Shown: positions 17,663 to 26,808, counted from the first letter of the stretch. The stretch is 64,000 nucleotides of DNA from Acinetobacter sp. C26M (GCF_023702675.1 NZ_CP098478.1:3224001-3288000); one strand, 5' to 3'. Notes: a model not told the origin generated them from the letters alone. Numbers and translations: made by a program.

Positions 17663-19498
17663 TTATTTATCGCGGTTACGCTTACGTTCGTTTTCAGTTA
17701 AGTAACGCTTACGAATACGAATCGATTTTGGTGTAACTTCTACTAACTCATCATCTTCAATGAATTCAAGTGCTTGTTCAAGCGTGTATTCAATTGCAGG
17801 TGTCAAAGTTAAAGCATCATCAGTACCAGACGCACGAACGTTGGTTAACTGTTTTGCTTTAGTTGGGTTTACAACCATATCGTCTGAACGAGAGTTAATA
17901 CCCACGATCATCCCTTCGTACACTTCTAACTGTGGCTTCGCAAATAAACGTCCACGGTCTTGAAGCGTGAAGAGTGCATAGCCCAAGCAAGTACCTTGAA
18001 CCATAGAAATCAATACACCGTTTTGACGCTTCGCTACGCTACCCTGTTTCACAGGACCGTAATGAGAGAAGCTTGATGTCATGATCCCTGTACCAGAAGT
18101 CATGGTCAAGAATTCAGAACGGAAACCAATCAAACCACGTGAAGGAACAGTTGCTTCAATACGGATACGGCCTTTGCCATCAACTTCCATATTGGTCATC
18201 TCACCTTTACGGTGACCCATTTGCTCCATTACAGAACCTTGGTGCTGTTCTTCAACGTCAAACGTTACGTTTTCATACGGCTCTTGTCTTTCACCATCAA
18301 TTTCTTTGATGATTACTTGTGGACGTGATACGCCCATTTCGAAGCCTTCGCGACGCATGTTTTCAATCAATACTGAAAGGTGAAGTTCACCACGACCAGA
18401 AACCTTGAAACGGTCTGGACTGTCAGTATCTTCAACACGTAATGCTACGTTGTGAATCAATTCGCGATCAAGACGTTCACGGATGTTACGTGAAGTAACA
18501 AACTTACCTTCTTTACCAGCGAATGGTGAGTTGTTTACTTGGAATGTCATCGAAACTGTAGGTTCGTCTACAGACAATGGCGGTAAAGCTTCTACATTTT
18601 TCGGATCACAAATCGTGTCAGAAATGTTTAATGCATCGATACCTGTAATACATACGATATCACCTGCTGATGCAGATTCTACATCAACACGCTCTAAACC
18701 GTGGTAACCCATGATTTTTAAGATACGACCGTTACGTGTCTTACCTTCTTTATCAATCACAGTGACTGGTGTGTTTAATTTCACTGAACCACGCTGGATA
18801 CGACCAACACCGATAACACCAACGAAACTGTTATAGTCAAGTGATGAAATCTGCATTTGGAAAGGACCATCAACATCAACTGCTGGTGGTTCAACAATAT
18901 CTACAATCGTTTGGAACAACGGTGTCATGTCTTCCGCTAATTCTTCTGGTGAAGGACCAGCAACACCACGTAAGCCTGAAGCATAAACGATTGGGAAGTC
19001 TAACTGTTCGTCAGTACCGCCAAGGTTATCAAACAAGTCAAATACTTGATCAATAACCCAATCTGGACGCGCGCTTGGCTTGTCGACTTTGTTGATAATC
19101 ACGATTGGCTTTAAACCACGTGCGAACGCTTTTTGCGTTACGAAACGAGTTTGTGGCATTGGACCTTCTTGTGAGTCTACAAGAAGCAATACGCAGTCAA
19201 CCATCGACATTACACGTTCCACTTCACCACCGAAGTCGGCGTGTCCTGGGGTATCTACAATGTTAATGCGGTATTCAGTGTTTGTACGAGCATCTAACCA
19301 TTTAATTGCAGTGTTTTTTGCAAGAATGGTAATACCACGTTCAGACTCAAGCGCGTTAGAATCCATAACACGTTCAATCTCGCCTGCGCGATCACCAAGA
19401 GCACCTGATTGTTGTAAAAGTTTGTCGACTAAAGTCGTCTTACCATGATCGACGTGCGCAATAATGGCAATGTTACGGAGAGTTTTAATATCTGACAT
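17663..19498 (-). CDS. typA: TypA/BipA ribosome-associated GTPase
   Basis: 611 residues from the ATG at 19496-19498 (MSDIKTLRNIAIIAHVDHGKTT, in part). The longer open frame reaching 19687 lacks EF-G homology and overlaps the divergent permease promoter, so it was not used. G1 is AHVDHGKT at 14-21, G3 is DTPGHADFGGEVERV, and G4 is NKVDK. An EF-G-like domain II and a BipA-specific C-terminus (VTPKSIRIRKRYLTENERKR) follow. It binds the ribosome in the EF-G site and helps 50S assembly and growth at low temperature or under stress. Confidence 0.96.
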   Translation of the reverse strand: MSDIKTLRNIAIIAHVDHGKTTLVDKLLQQSGALGDRAGEIERVMDSNALESERGITILAKNTAIKWLDARTNTEYRINIVDTPGHADFGGEVERVMSMVDCVLLLVDSQEGPMPQTRFVTQKAFARGLKPIVIINKVDKPSARPDWVIDQVFDLFDNLGGTDEQLDFPIVYASGLRGVAGPSPEELAEDMTPLFQTIVDIVEPPAVDVDGPFQMQISSLDYNSFVGVIGVGRIQRGSVKLNTPVTVIDKEGKTRNGRILKIMGYHGLERVDVESASAGDIVCITGIDALNISDTICDPKNVEALPPLSVDEPTVSMTFQVNNSPFAGKEGKFVTSRNIRERLDRELIHNVALRVEDTDSPDRFKVSGRGELHLSVLIENMRREGFEMGVSRPQVIIKEIDGERQEPYENVTFDVEEQHQGSVMEQMGHRKGEMTNMEVDGKGRIRIEATVPSRGLIGFRSEFLTMTSGTGIMTSSFSHYGPVKQGSVAKRQNGVLISMVQGTCLGYALFTLQDRGRLFAKPQLEVYEGMIVGINSRSDDMVVNPTKAKQLTNVRASGTDDALTLTPAIEYTLEQALEFIEDDELVEVTPKSIRIRKRYLTENERKRNRDK

Positions 19499-19650
19499 GT
19501 AAAATTCGATACGCTTTAAATTTGAGGGCAAATTATACAGAAGAATCCTAAACTTTAGTAGTGACAGTTTATTGACAGTGCACTTTTTTTCTGACGAAGT
19601 GTCATAGAATCGTTGGTAAAGCGAGCTAACTCTATTAGAATATTCCACTA

Positions 19651-21033
19651 ATGCCTCTCGCTTTTTATACTCCCATGTCGAATTCACAACCTCAGCAGCA
19701 GCTTGATCTGGTCTACGGACTCAATGATCGACCGAAACCTTTTGTTGCATTTTTAGCCGCTTTACAGCATCTTTTGGCGATTTTAGTCCCGATCGTAACC
19801 CCTGGATTACTCATTTGTTTGGCACTTGGCGTATCTCGCGAAGACACCAACATGATCCTTTCGATGTCTTTAATCATTTCAGGAATTGCAACCTTTTTAC
19901 AGTGTAAAAAAGTAGGTCCATTCGGTGCAGGACTGCTCATTGTTCAAGGAACAAGTTTTAACTTCATCGGCCCAATTATTGGTATTGGGAGCGCAATGGT
20001 TGCTGCTGGAACACCAGTTGAACAAGTGATGGCTGCCATTTTTGGTGTCGTGATTGCTGGTTCGTTTATTGAAATGGGCGTTTCTCGAATTTTGCCTTGG
20101 GTGAAGAAGCTGATTACACCATTGGTGACAGGTATTGTGGTTCTGCTGATTGGTCTTACCTTAATTAAAGAAGGTCTGATTAGTATGGGCGGTGGTTATA
20201 CTGCGATGCAGGACAACACCTTTGCCAATGCGGATAATCTGATCATGTCATGTACCGTACTTGGCATTATTATTTTACTCAATCGTATCAAAATTATTTG
20301 GGTGAAAAGTTCAGCAATTTTAATTGCACTGGTGATTGGCTATATTCTTGCTGGCTTTATGGGGCATTTAAACTTTTCAGTGCTCAACGATGCCCCTCTA
20401 ATTCAAATTCCAACACCGATGCATTTTGGACTCAGCTTCTCTTGGAGCTTGTTCATTCCTATGGCATTCATTTATCTGGTCACTTCACTTGAAGCGATTG
20501 GTGATGTTACCGCAACCAGTAAAATCTCAAACCAGCCTGTAGATGGTCCAGTTTGGATGCAACGTATTAAAGGCGGTGTATTAGTCAATGGTGCTAACTC
20601 TTTCCTAGCAGGTATTTTCAATACTTTCCCAAGTTCTGTATTTGCACAAAACAATGGCGTGATTCAACTCACGGGTGTTGCAAGTCGCTATGTAGGTATC
20701 TGGATTGCCGTACTTTTAGTGATTTTAGGCTTATTCCCTGCTGTTGCTGCAGTAATCCAAGCAGTACCGCAAGCCGTGCTTGGTGGTGCTGTGATGGTAA
20801 TGTTTGGTGCAGTCGCTGCTTCAGGTATTAATATTCTTTCAAGTATTCACCTTGATCGTCGCGCTTTGTTGATTATTGCGATTTCGCTTGCTCTAGGTTT
20901 AGGTGTTGCACAAGTCCCTCAGATCCTTGAGCACCTACCTGAATTATTTAAGAATATTTTTAGCTCAGGTGTCGCGACTGGCGGTATTGCTGCCTTAATT
21001 TTAAATATTGTTTTACCTGAAACACATAAATAA
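19651..21033 (+). CDS. NCS2 (xanthine/uracil) nucleobase:cation symporter
   Basis: 460 residues with about 14 hydrophobic segments. Family features: an N-terminal LVYGLNDRPKPFVAFLAALQHLLA, GGYTAMQDNT, a central AFIYLVTSLEAIGD with conserved Glu, and QAVPQAVLGGAVMVMFGAVAASGI (in part) near the end. These identify the NCS2/NAT family, inner-membrane importers of xanthine, uracil or uric acid. The second ATG at 19675 (MSNSQPQQQ) is an equally good start; neither has a clear ribosome-binding site. The exact substrate is not decidable. It is divergent from typA and ends at a terminator (21046-21077). Confidence 0.9.
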   Translation: MPLAFYTPMSNSQPQQQLDLVYGLNDRPKPFVAFLAALQHLLAILVPIVTPGLLICLALGVSREDTNMILSMSLIISGIATFLQCKKVGPFGAGLLIVQGTSFNFIGPIIGIGSAMVAAGTPVEQVMAAIFGVVIAGSFIEMGVSRILPWVKKLITPLVTGIVVLLIGLTLIKEGLISMGGGYTAMQDNTFANADNLIMSCTVLGIIILLNRIKIIWVKSSAILIALVIGYILAGFMGHLNFSVLNDAPLIQIPTPMHFGLSFSWSLFIPMAFIYLVTSLEAIGDVTATSKISNQPVDGPVWMQRIKGGVLVNGANSFLAGIFNTFPSSVFAQNNGVIQLTGVASRYVGIWIAVLLVILGLFPAVAAVIQAVPQAVLGGAVMVMFGAVAASGINILSSIHLDRRALLIIAISLALGLGVAQVPQILEHLPELFKNIFSSGVATGGIAALILNIVLPETHK

Positions 21034-21045
21034 TCAACCAACAAT

Positions 21046-21077
21046 CGCAACTGCCCAGTTTCACGACTGGGCTTTGT
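21046..21077 (+). terminator. Intrinsic terminator after the NCS2 permease
   Basis: Stem GCCCAGTTTC / GACTGGGC with a short loop, followed by TTTGTTTTT on the plus strand. It lies just upstream of the rsmC start. Confidence 0.8.
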
Positions 21078-21095
21078 TTTTGATGAGAGATCAAA

Positions 21096-22112
21096 ATGGA
21101 TCCACGTAGTGAAGTTGTCATCAGACAACAAAATTATTTAAATGGGCAAGTTTTACTGATTAATGCCCCAAATGACCAACTCGCCAAAAATTTACCTGAG
21201 CAAGTTCAAGCATCAGTATGGACTTGGAATTATGCTGATCATCAAGGTTTTATCAGCTCTGGAATTCGCTCTCATTTTTCCGTGGAATTCCCACAAGCAC
21301 CGTTTGATCAAGTTGTTATTTTCGTTCCCAAGTCAAAAGAACTCCTCAATTATATTCTGCACGTTGTGGTTAGCCATTTAAAACTTGATCAAAATATTTT
21401 TCTGGTTGGTGAAAAAAAAGGCGGCGTTGAGCGAGCAGCAAAACAATTATTGCAATATGGTAAAACACTGAAACTTGACAGTGCACGTCACTGCCAACTT
21501 TGGCAAATGAAAATTGAAAAAAATGATGAGTTAAAACCACTTGAGCGTTGGTTAAAAACTTATACAGTTCAAATAGATCAAGAACAGTTAAATATCTGTG
21601 CCTTGCCTGGTGTATTTAGTCAAGATCATTTAGATGTCGGAACAGCCGTATTAGTCCCTTACCTTAGTCAAGTAAAATCAGGTAAGATTGCCGACTTTGG
21701 TTGTGGTGCTGGAATTATTAGTGCTTATTTAGCCAAGCTAAATCCAAACCAGCAGATTTTTGCACTTGATGTTGATGCATTTGCATTACGATCAACTGAA
21801 TTGACTTTTCAGAAAAATAATCTGAATCTCGATCAGTTAAATCTACTACCTGTAACAGGTTTTGTAGATGCGCCCAAAGATTTGGATGCAATCGTAAGCA
21901 ATCCGCCTTTTCATCAGGGGATTCAGACCAATTACGATGCAAGTGAAGAACTTTGCCAACGCGCTAAACAACATCTTAAAAGCTCAGGTGAGTTATGGAT
22001 CGTGGCAAATCGTTTTCTGAATTACCCTCCACTCATTGAACAGAGTTTTGGTCAATGTCTGGTCAAGGCAGATCAACAAGGATTCAAGGTTTTATATGCC
22101 TGTGCAAAATAA
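21096..22112 (+). CDS. rsmC: RsmC, 16S rRNA (guanine1207-N2)-methyltransferase
   Basis: 338 residues, two tandem methyltransferase-like domains as in RsmC. The C-terminal catalytic half has the SAM site [19 protein letters not shown] at ~200-218 and the target-base motif [10 protein letters not shown]. The N-terminal half is a degenerate copy without those motifs, as expected for this family. The enzyme methylates G1207 in the 30S subunit. It is followed after 18 bp by the LysP-like permease on the same strand. Confidence 0.93.
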   Translation: MDPRSEVVIRQQNYLNGQVLLINAPNDQLAKNLPEQVQASVWTWNYADHQGFISSGIRSHFSVEFPQAPFDQVVIFVPKSKELLNYILHVVVSHLKLDQNIFLVGEKKGGVERAAKQLLQYGKTLKLDSARHCQLWQMKIEKNDELKPLERWLKTYTVQIDQEQLNICALPGVFSQDHLDVGTAVLVPYLSQVKSGKIADFGCGAGIISAYLAKLNPNQQIFALDVDAFALRSTELTFQKNNLNLDQLNLLPVTGFVDAPKDLDAIVSNPPFHQGIQTNYDASEELCQRAKQHLKSSGELWIVANRFLNYPPLIEQSFGQCLVKADQQGFKVLYACAK

Positions 22113-22130
22113 ACATTTTAAGGAATTTTT

Positions 22131-23588
22131 ATGAGCGATACATCTGCTCCTCAACACCTTCAGCGCAAGCTCGGGGCTCGACACCTGAACATGATTGCGA
22201 TCGGTGGATCGATCGGCACAGGCTTATTCCTTGCTTCAGGTTCTACCATTGCTAACGCAGGCCCTGGGGGTGCGTTACTGGCATATGCTTTAATCGGTAT
22301 CATGATTTATTTCTTGATGACCAGCTTAGGTGAATTAGCAACGCATAATCCAACATCGGGTGCCTTCTTTACCTATGGTAGCCGCTATGTCGAAGATGGT
22401 TTTGGTTTCGCCTTAGGTTGGAACTACTGGTATAACTGGGCCATTACAGTTGCCTTTGAATTGGTTGCAGTCCAATTCATCATGAAATTCTGGTTCCCAG
22501 ATATCCCTGGGTTTTACTGGAGCGCAATCTTCCTTGCCATTATTTTTGCAATTAACGCTTTAACAGTAAAAGGTTTTGGCGAAAGTGAATTCTTATTCTC
22601 TTTGATCAAAGTAATTGCCATTATTGTCTTTATTGTGATTGGTATCTGGATGATTTTTAAAATCATGATGACGCCTAATGTATCAGTATTCCAACACTGG
22701 ACTTATAAAGATGCACCTTTTGTCGGCGGTTTTCAGGCACTGATTGGTGTAGCCATGATTGCTGGATTCTCATTCCAAGGCACAGAGATGGTTGGTGTTG
22801 CTGCTGGCGAGTCAAAAGATCCTAAAAAGACCATTCCACTAGCGATTAAGCAAATTTTCTGGCGCATTTTACTGTTCTATATCTTGTGTATCTTCATCAT
22901 TGGCACACTGGTTAGTTATGATGATCCACTGTTATTAAAAGCAGCGCAAAGTGAAGATATCGCGCTATCCCCTTTCACACTATTGTATGAAAAAGCTGGT
23001 TTTGCCTTTGCTGCAAGTTTGATGAATGCGGTTATTCTCAGTGCAATTTTATCTGCGGGCAACTCAGGCATGTACTCTTCTACCCGTATGTTATTTGATA
23101 TGGCTAGAGAAGGCCGCGCGCCAAAATGGTTCTCCAAATTGGATGTTCGTGGTGTACCAATGAATGCACTTTATGCAACTACTGCAGTTGCTGCACTGTG
23201 CTTCTTAACCACATTTATTGGCGAGAAACAGGTGTTTAACTGGTTACTCAACATGTCAGGTATGTGTGGTTTCATCGTATGGCTAGGGATTGCGATTTCA
23301 CATTATCGTTTTCGTAAAGGCTATATCGCTCAAGGTTATAAAGTTGAAGATCTTGCCTATCGTGCCAAATTCTTCCCTTTTGCACCTTGGTTTGCATTCA
23401 TCTTATGTTCGATCATTATTCTAGGTCAGAACTATCAAGCACTATTAGGTGGCAAAATTGATTGGTTAGGCTTAATTTCTACCTATATCAGTATTCCACT
23501 CTTCTTAGCCATTTGGTTAGGTTATAAATGGAAACACAAGACCAAACTAATTGCTTATAAAGACATGAACGTGAAAGAAGGCGAATAA
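22131..23588 (+). CDS. lysP: LysP-like amino-acid permease (APC family)
   Basis: 485 residues, 12 predicted membrane helices. The first motif, KLGARHLNMIAIGGSIGTGL, and later GSRYVEDGFGFALGWNYWYN (in part) closely match E. coli lysine permease LysP, which I recall well (ELKARHLTMIAIGGSIGTGL and GFGFALGWNYWYNWA). FSFQGTEMVGVAAGESKDP is the conserved APC loop after helix 6. It imports an amino acid with protons across the inner membrane; lysine is the most likely substrate. The start has AAGGAA seven bases upstream. No terminator was seen before the rtcB leader promoter. Confidence 0.82.
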   Translation: MSDTSAPQHLQRKLGARHLNMIAIGGSIGTGLFLASGSTIANAGPGGALLAYALIGIMIYFLMTSLGELATHNPTSGAFFTYGSRYVEDGFGFALGWNYWYNWAITVAFELVAVQFIMKFWFPDIPGFYWSAIFLAIIFAINALTVKGFGESEFLFSLIKVIAIIVFIVIGIWMIFKIMMTPNVSVFQHWTYKDAPFVGGFQALIGVAMIAGFSFQGTEMVGVAAGESKDPKKTIPLAIKQIFWRILLFYILCIFIIGTLVSYDDPLLLKAAQSEDIALSPFTLLYEKAGFAFAASLMNAVILSAILSAGNSGMYSSTRMLFDMAREGRAPKWFSKLDVRGVPMNALYATTAVAALCFLTTFIGEKQVFNWLLNMSGMCGFIVWLGIAISHYRFRKGYIAQGYKVEDLAYRAKFFPFAPWFAFILCSIIILGQNYQALLGGKIDWLGLISTYISIPLFLAIWLGYKWKHKTKLIAYKDMNVKEGE

Positions 23589-23601
23589 AATCGCTTTTTA
23601 C

Positions 23602-23629
23602 TTGACCCAAATGAAAATATGAGTAAAAT
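23602..23629 (+). promoter_or_regulatory. Sigma70-type promoter of the rtcB leader transcript
   Basis: TTGACC at 23602-23607, a 16-bp spacer, then TAAAAT at 23624-23629. Five of six bases match consensus in each box. The transcript would start near 23636, about 40 bases before the leader ORF. Confidence 0.65.
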
Positions 23630-23675
23630 CTCGCTCATATTTTCAACGACACTAACGATATAGGAGGACGACAGC

Positions 23676-23705
23676 ATGCCATTAACACTAGGAACAACAC
23701 AGTAA
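23676..23705 (+). CDS. 9-codon leader ORF (MPLTLGTTQ) with consensus Shine-Dalgarno
   Basis: AGGAGG at 23662-23667, eight bases before an ATG, is the best ribosome-binding site in the neighbourhood; the ORF is MPLTLGTTQ then TAA. It ends 20 bases before the 10-bp hairpin. There is no run of one regulatory codon as in classical amino-acid attenuators, though four of nine residues are Thr or Leu. It may act through ribosome position on the leader or may encode nothing functional. Translation is inferred only from the signal. Confidence 0.45.
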   Translation: MPLTLGTTQ

Positions 23706-23725
23706 GATTTGGCACTGTCGACTCA

Positions 23726-23760
23726 CGGACAAGTGTACAAATCTAATGATCACTTGTCCG
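23726..23760 (+). promoter_or_regulatory. 10-bp hairpin in the rtcB leader
   Basis: CGGACAAGTG at 23726-23735 and CACTTGTCCG at 23751-23760 pair perfectly around a 15-nt loop. No T-run follows, so it is a structural element rather than a terminator. Confidence 0.7.
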
Positions 23761-23772
23761 AATGCTCTATTC

Positions 23773-23797
23773 AACCTAGCATTCGCTAGGTTTTTTT
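23773..23797 (+). terminator. Intrinsic terminator before rtcB
   Basis: AACCTAGC / GCTAGGTT with loop ATTC and seven T residues, lying upstream of rtcB in the same orientation. Read-through or an internal promoter is required for rtcB expression from the upstream promoter. Confidence 0.88.
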
Positions 23798-23840
23798 ATG
23801 CCTATTCGGACCAAATATTAAAATATCCCGAGACAAGAAA

Positions 23841-25046
23841 ATGGGCATACAAAAAATACTCAACGCAGATGCACAATATGGCGTTCCAGTGAAAATCTTC
23901 ACTAACGATATTGATAGCGAAAGTATTGAACAACTCAAGAAAATGGCGCAACTACAATTTGTTTATTCACATATTGCAGTAATGCCAGATGTACATGTAG
24001 GCAAAGGTGCAACTGTAGGCAGCGTGATCCCAACCAAACATGCGATTATCCCTGCTGCTGTCGGTGTTGATATCGGCTGTGGTATGAATGCAATTCGGCT
24101 CAACCTCAAAGCATCACAACTTCCAGACAACCTTGCGCCATTACGCCATGCCATTGAACGTAAGGTCCCTGTAGGCTTTGAATTACATAAACAAGTAAAA
24201 GCAAAAGCATCTAGTATTATTCCGCTAGAAAAGCGCTTACAACCCATCATTAAAAAACATCCCGGCTTGGTTCGAATGCTAAGAAAATTTGATGCAACTT
24301 GGCAAAAACAACTGGGAACTTTAGGGGGTGGTAATCACTTCATCGAGCTCTGTCTTGATGAAAATCAGGATGTTTGGGTGATGCTGCATTCTGGCAGTCG
24401 TGGTTTAGGCAATGTCATTGGAACCTATTTCATTGAACTGGCAAAGAAAGAAGCGCAACACCGTTTTGGCCATGTTCCTGACAAGGATTTGAGTTACTTT
24501 GCAGAAGGCTCAAATAGTTTTAGCGACTATGTTGAAGCGGTTGAATGGGCACAGGAATATGCTTTCGAAAATCGACGCGAAATGATGCGTCTTATTTTAG
24601 AGGCGATTCGCCCGCTTCTACCGCCTTTTCAAATGACCAAAGAAGCGATTAACTGCCACCACAACTATATAAGTCGAGAAACTCACTATGGCGAAGAGCT
24701 GCTAATTACACGTAAAGGAGCCATTCGGGCAGGGTTCGATGAATTAGGCATCATCCCGGGTTCAATGGGAGCACGCTCCTATATTGTTAAAGGTAAGGCT
24801 GACCCTGAATCATTCTGCTCATGTTCCCATGGTGCAGGGCGAAAAATGAGCCGCAGTAAAGCGAAGCTGCTGTTTAACCAAGATGACTTGATTCAACAAA
24901 CTCAAGGCATCGAATGCAGAAAAGACAGTGCGGTAATTGATGAAATTCCGGCTGCTTACAAAGATATTGATCAAGTTATGGCAAACCAATCCGACTTGAT
25001 TGAAATCGTGCATACTCTCAAACAAGTTTTATGTATCAAAGGATAA
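23841..25046 (+). CDS. rtcB: RtcB, RNA-splicing ligase (3'-phosphate/5'-OH)
   Basis: 401 residues, very close in pattern to E. coli RtcB (408). Motifs: HIAVMPDVHVGKGATVGSVI, the metal-binding cysteine C80 in VGVDIGCGMNA, LGGGNHFIEL at 161-170, LHSGSRGLGN at 182-191, and SFCSCSHGAGRKMSR, in which H330 is the histidine expected to carry GMP. It joins 2',3'-cyclic phosphate or 3'-phosphate RNA ends to 5'-OH ends using GTP and Mn2+. No rtcA or rtcR is nearby, unlike E. coli. It is preceded by the leader RNA described above and followed after 4 bp by a small basic protein gene. Confidence 0.96.
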   Translation: MGIQKILNADAQYGVPVKIFTNDIDSESIEQLKKMAQLQFVYSHIAVMPDVHVGKGATVGSVIPTKHAIIPAAVGVDIGCGMNAIRLNLKASQLPDNLAPLRHAIERKVPVGFELHKQVKAKASSIIPLEKRLQPIIKKHPGLVRMLRKFDATWQKQLGTLGGGNHFIELCLDENQDVWVMLHSGSRGLGNVIGTYFIELAKKEAQHRFGHVPDKDLSYFAEGSNSFSDYVEAVEWAQEYAFENRREMMRLILEAIRPLLPPFQMTKEAINCHHNYISRETHYGEELLITRKGAIRAGFDELGIIPGSMGARSYIVKGKADPESFCSCSHGAGRKMSRSKAKLLFNQDDLIQQTQGIECRKDSAVIDEIPAAYKDIDQVMANQSDLIEIVHTLKQVLCIKG

Positions 25047-25050
25047 TCAG

Positions 25051-25209
25051 ATGAAACTCAAACAAATGCCAAAAATTAAAGTCCGTAACCCCGTAGCGCT
25101 TTCGCCTTTATTACACAAAGGTGGAGTTCATGAGACTGAGAAACCTAGAGCACAACATCGTCGTGAAAGACAAAATACCAAGCAGCAGTTAAAAAAAGAG
25201 GTATGGTAA
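25051..25209 (+). CDS. Small basic protein co-transcribed with rtcB
   Basis: 52 residues, starting MKLKQMPKIKVRNPVALSPL, with a Shine-Dalgarno-like AAAGGA inside the end of rtcB and only 4 bp after its stop. It is strongly basic (many Lys/Arg) with a central LLHKGGVHE motif and a charged C-terminal helix; there is no signal peptide or membrane segment. Tight coupling suggests translation with rtcB and a possible RNA- or ribosome-related role. I do not recognise a named family, so function is open. Confidence 0.75.
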   Translation: MKLKQMPKIKVRNPVALSPLLHKGGVHETEKPRAQHRRERQNTKQQLKKEVW

Positions 25210-25264
25210 ATAATTAATCATTATTGAAATATCTTAAAACCATTAAATAAAAAGGAGAATCTCA

Positions 25265-25348
25265 ATGTTTTATCACTTAGCCTCCCCATATAAAAAAAGC
25301 GACTCTGACGAGTCGCTTTTTTTTCAGTTCATAAACTCAAATTATTGA
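25265..25348 (+). CDS. Possible 27-codon ORF on a strong ribosome-binding site
   Basis: AAGGAGA seven bases before an ATG opens [16 protein letters not shown]..., which reads through the terminator stem at 25292-25324 and ends inside the 3' end of the convergent ompA. The initiation signal is good but the coding part is made mostly of terminator sequence, so it may be a leader or decoy. Low confidence. Confidence 0.25.
   Translation: MFYHLASPYKKSDSDESLFFQFINSNY
25292..25324. terminator. Terminator of the first ompA copy (also faces rtcB)
   Basis: Stem GCGACTC / GAGTCGC, loop TGAC, flanked by A7 and T8. It is the same element as that after the second ompA copy (26764-26794). Confidence 0.9.
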
Positions 25349-26370
25349 GCTTGTTGACCTGGTTGTACAAGAACAGTACGGCTACCAGAAATCGCAGCGA
25401 ATACGCGACGGTTCATAGCACGACCTTCTTTAGTTTTGTTGTCAGCAATCGGTTGATCCCAAGCGAAACCTTGAGTTGTCAAACGAGTTGCATTTACGTT
25501 GTATTCATTTACAAGTGCAGACTTAACAGAGTTAGCACGCGCTAAAGATAAACGTTCGTTTAACTTACGTGGACCAGTGTTATCTGTGTGACCTTCAATA
25601 CGAGCAGTCGCATTCGGGAACTCAGCTAACTTCTCTGCAACCTTAGCAATTTCAGACTTGTACTGTGGTTTGATATCAGACTTGTTCGTATCAAAGAATA
25701 CGCGAAGTTCCATGTTAAGGTCTTCAGTCAACTCTTGTGGCTGTGGAGCAACTGGAGTTGGTTCAACTGGAGCAACTTCAACTACTGGAGCAGCTGGTTT
25801 CAAGTGACCACCAAGAACTACGTTTAAGCCAGCAAGTGCTGTATAGTTCCAGAACTTCTCATCAAAATGATAAGTACCACGTGCTTCTGTACGAAGAGAT
25901 AAAGCATCGTTTAAACGCCAGAATACACCACCACCAGCATTTGCTAATGTACCTTCTTGCTTACCACCATAAATATCATCACCTTCGTATTTGTAGTGAC
26001 CCGCACCAGCTAACACATAAGGTTTGATTTTGCTGTCATAGTTTTTAGTGATCAAATCAGACGTTACATAAGCATTAGCAGCAATATTACGACCTTTATA
26101 GTCATTGTTAGTACTGGTATCGCCTTTGATTTGGCTGTATTCAACCTCAGCACCTAACCAAGGTGTGATTTCTACGCCAAGCGCAGCACCAACGAATAAA
26201 TCATCTTCAAGTTCTGCACCTGGAGTTAACTGACCTTTATCGCCACGGTTGTTATGTTCAGTATCGAACATTGTATAACCAAGCATTAACGGAGTTACTG
26301 TTACGCCTGCGTTCGCAGCAGCTAAAGGAGCAGCAACAAGCATAGCAAGTGCAATACGACTCAATTTCAT
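25342..26370 (-). CDS. ompA: OmpA-type outer-membrane protein, copy 1
   Basis: 342 residues from ATG 26368-26370, which has GGAGGAT upstream and begins a signal peptide ([21 protein letters not shown]). An eight-strand OmpA barrel (~22-195) is followed by a Pro/Val linker ([18 protein letters not shown]) and a C-terminal peptidoglycan-binding OmpA domain with [13 protein letters not shown] and [20 protein letters not shown] (in part). This is the Omp38/OmpA architecture of Acinetobacter: a slow porin and cell-wall anchor. It is a tandem paralogue of the gene at 26809; the C-terminal halves are nearly identical and the extracellular loops differ. A longer frame to 26463 adds only promoter sequence. 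Confidence 0.95.
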   Translation of the reverse strand: MKLSRIALAMLVAAPLAAANAGVTVTPLMLGYTMFDTEHNNRGDKGQLTPGAELEDDLFVGAALGVEITPWLGAEVEYSQIKGDTSTNNDYKGRNIAANAYVTSDLITKNYDSKIKPYVLAGAGHYKYEGDDIYGGKQEGTLANAGGGVFWRLNDALSLRTEARGTYHFDEKFWNYTALAGLNVVLGGHLKPAAPVVEVAPVEPTPVAPQPQELTEDLNMELRVFFDTNKSDIKPQYKSEIAKVAEKLAEFPNATARIEGHTDNTGPRKLNERLSLARANSVKSALVNEYNVNATRLTTQGFAWDQPIADNKTKEGRAMNRRVFAAISGSRTVLVQPGQQAQ

Positions 26371-26477
26371 GGATATCCTCCAAAAACAAAAAATTGTTTG
26401 TTCTCTAAATTCTAATAGCTTTTGAATACTGAGAAATAGTCTTATTGTATCTTTTTCAGTCATTCACTTTATGTAAA

Positions 26478-26506
26478 ATCATACAAATACTCGATCAACT
26501 TTCCAA
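26478..26506 (-). promoter_or_regulatory. Promoter of ompA copy 1
   Basis: On the minus strand TTGGAA, a 17-bp spacer, then TATGAT. The same boxes and spacing precede copy 2, and flanking bases are also conserved. It predicts a ~100-nt untranslated leader. Confidence 0.7.
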
Positions 26507-26763
26507 GTATTTGGTAACATTTAATCAGCAGCTACTGAAAATGACTTATTTCCCGCCCAAAAAACTAGAAAACTCTAATTTTACAACATCTAACAAGGCC
26601 GTGAGAGCTTATCACTTTTTAATCAAAATTTTAACAAGCTATCAAAATCTTTTCAACGAAACTAAATAATTCTCACAAGCGATCTAAAGTTAAGGCAAGA
26701 TTATGCCAGTTTTTAGCTCTTATGTTTTAGTTTTACATCAATGCTACAAAAACATATGTCGAT
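26507..26763. other. AT-rich spacer between ompA copies, no gene seen
   Basis: Together with the promoter and terminator this makes a 438-bp gap between ompA copies. Beyond those two elements I see no ORF with a ribosome-binding site and no clear repeat. Confidence 0.6.
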
Positions 26764-26794
26764 AAAAAAGCGACTCTTACGAGTCGCTTTTTTT
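26764..26794. terminator. Terminator of ompA copy 2
   Basis: Stem GCGACTC / GAGTCGC, loop TTAC, flanked by A6 and T7. Stem identical to the one after copy 1, showing that the duplication included the terminator. Confidence 0.9.
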
Positions 26795-26808
26795 AGTCTT
26801 AGCTAAAA

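Larger units (their letters stand above)
23636..23797 (+). ncRNA. Candidate structured leader or small RNA upstream of rtcB
   Basis: The ~160-nt segment from the predicted start to the terminator holds, in order, a consensus ribosome-binding site with a 9-codon ORF (23676-23705), a perfect 10-bp hairpin with 15-nt loop (23726-23760), and an intrinsic terminator (23773-23797). Only 43 bp separate the terminator from rtcB. It could be an attenuating leader for rtcB or an independent small RNA. I do not recognise a known riboswitch or Y-RNA. Confidence 0.55.

Noticed and set aside
19499..19687. 63-residue N-terminal extension of typA
   Set aside because: The family start MSDIKTLRNIAIIAHVD is at 19498; the extension is low-quality sequence overlapping the divergent permease promoter.
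23636..23797. Bacterial Y RNA or tRNA-like gene ahead of rtcB
   Set aside because: Rtc loci can carry Y RNAs, so I looked, but no acceptor/T-arm-like fold or conserved tRNA-like words are visible.
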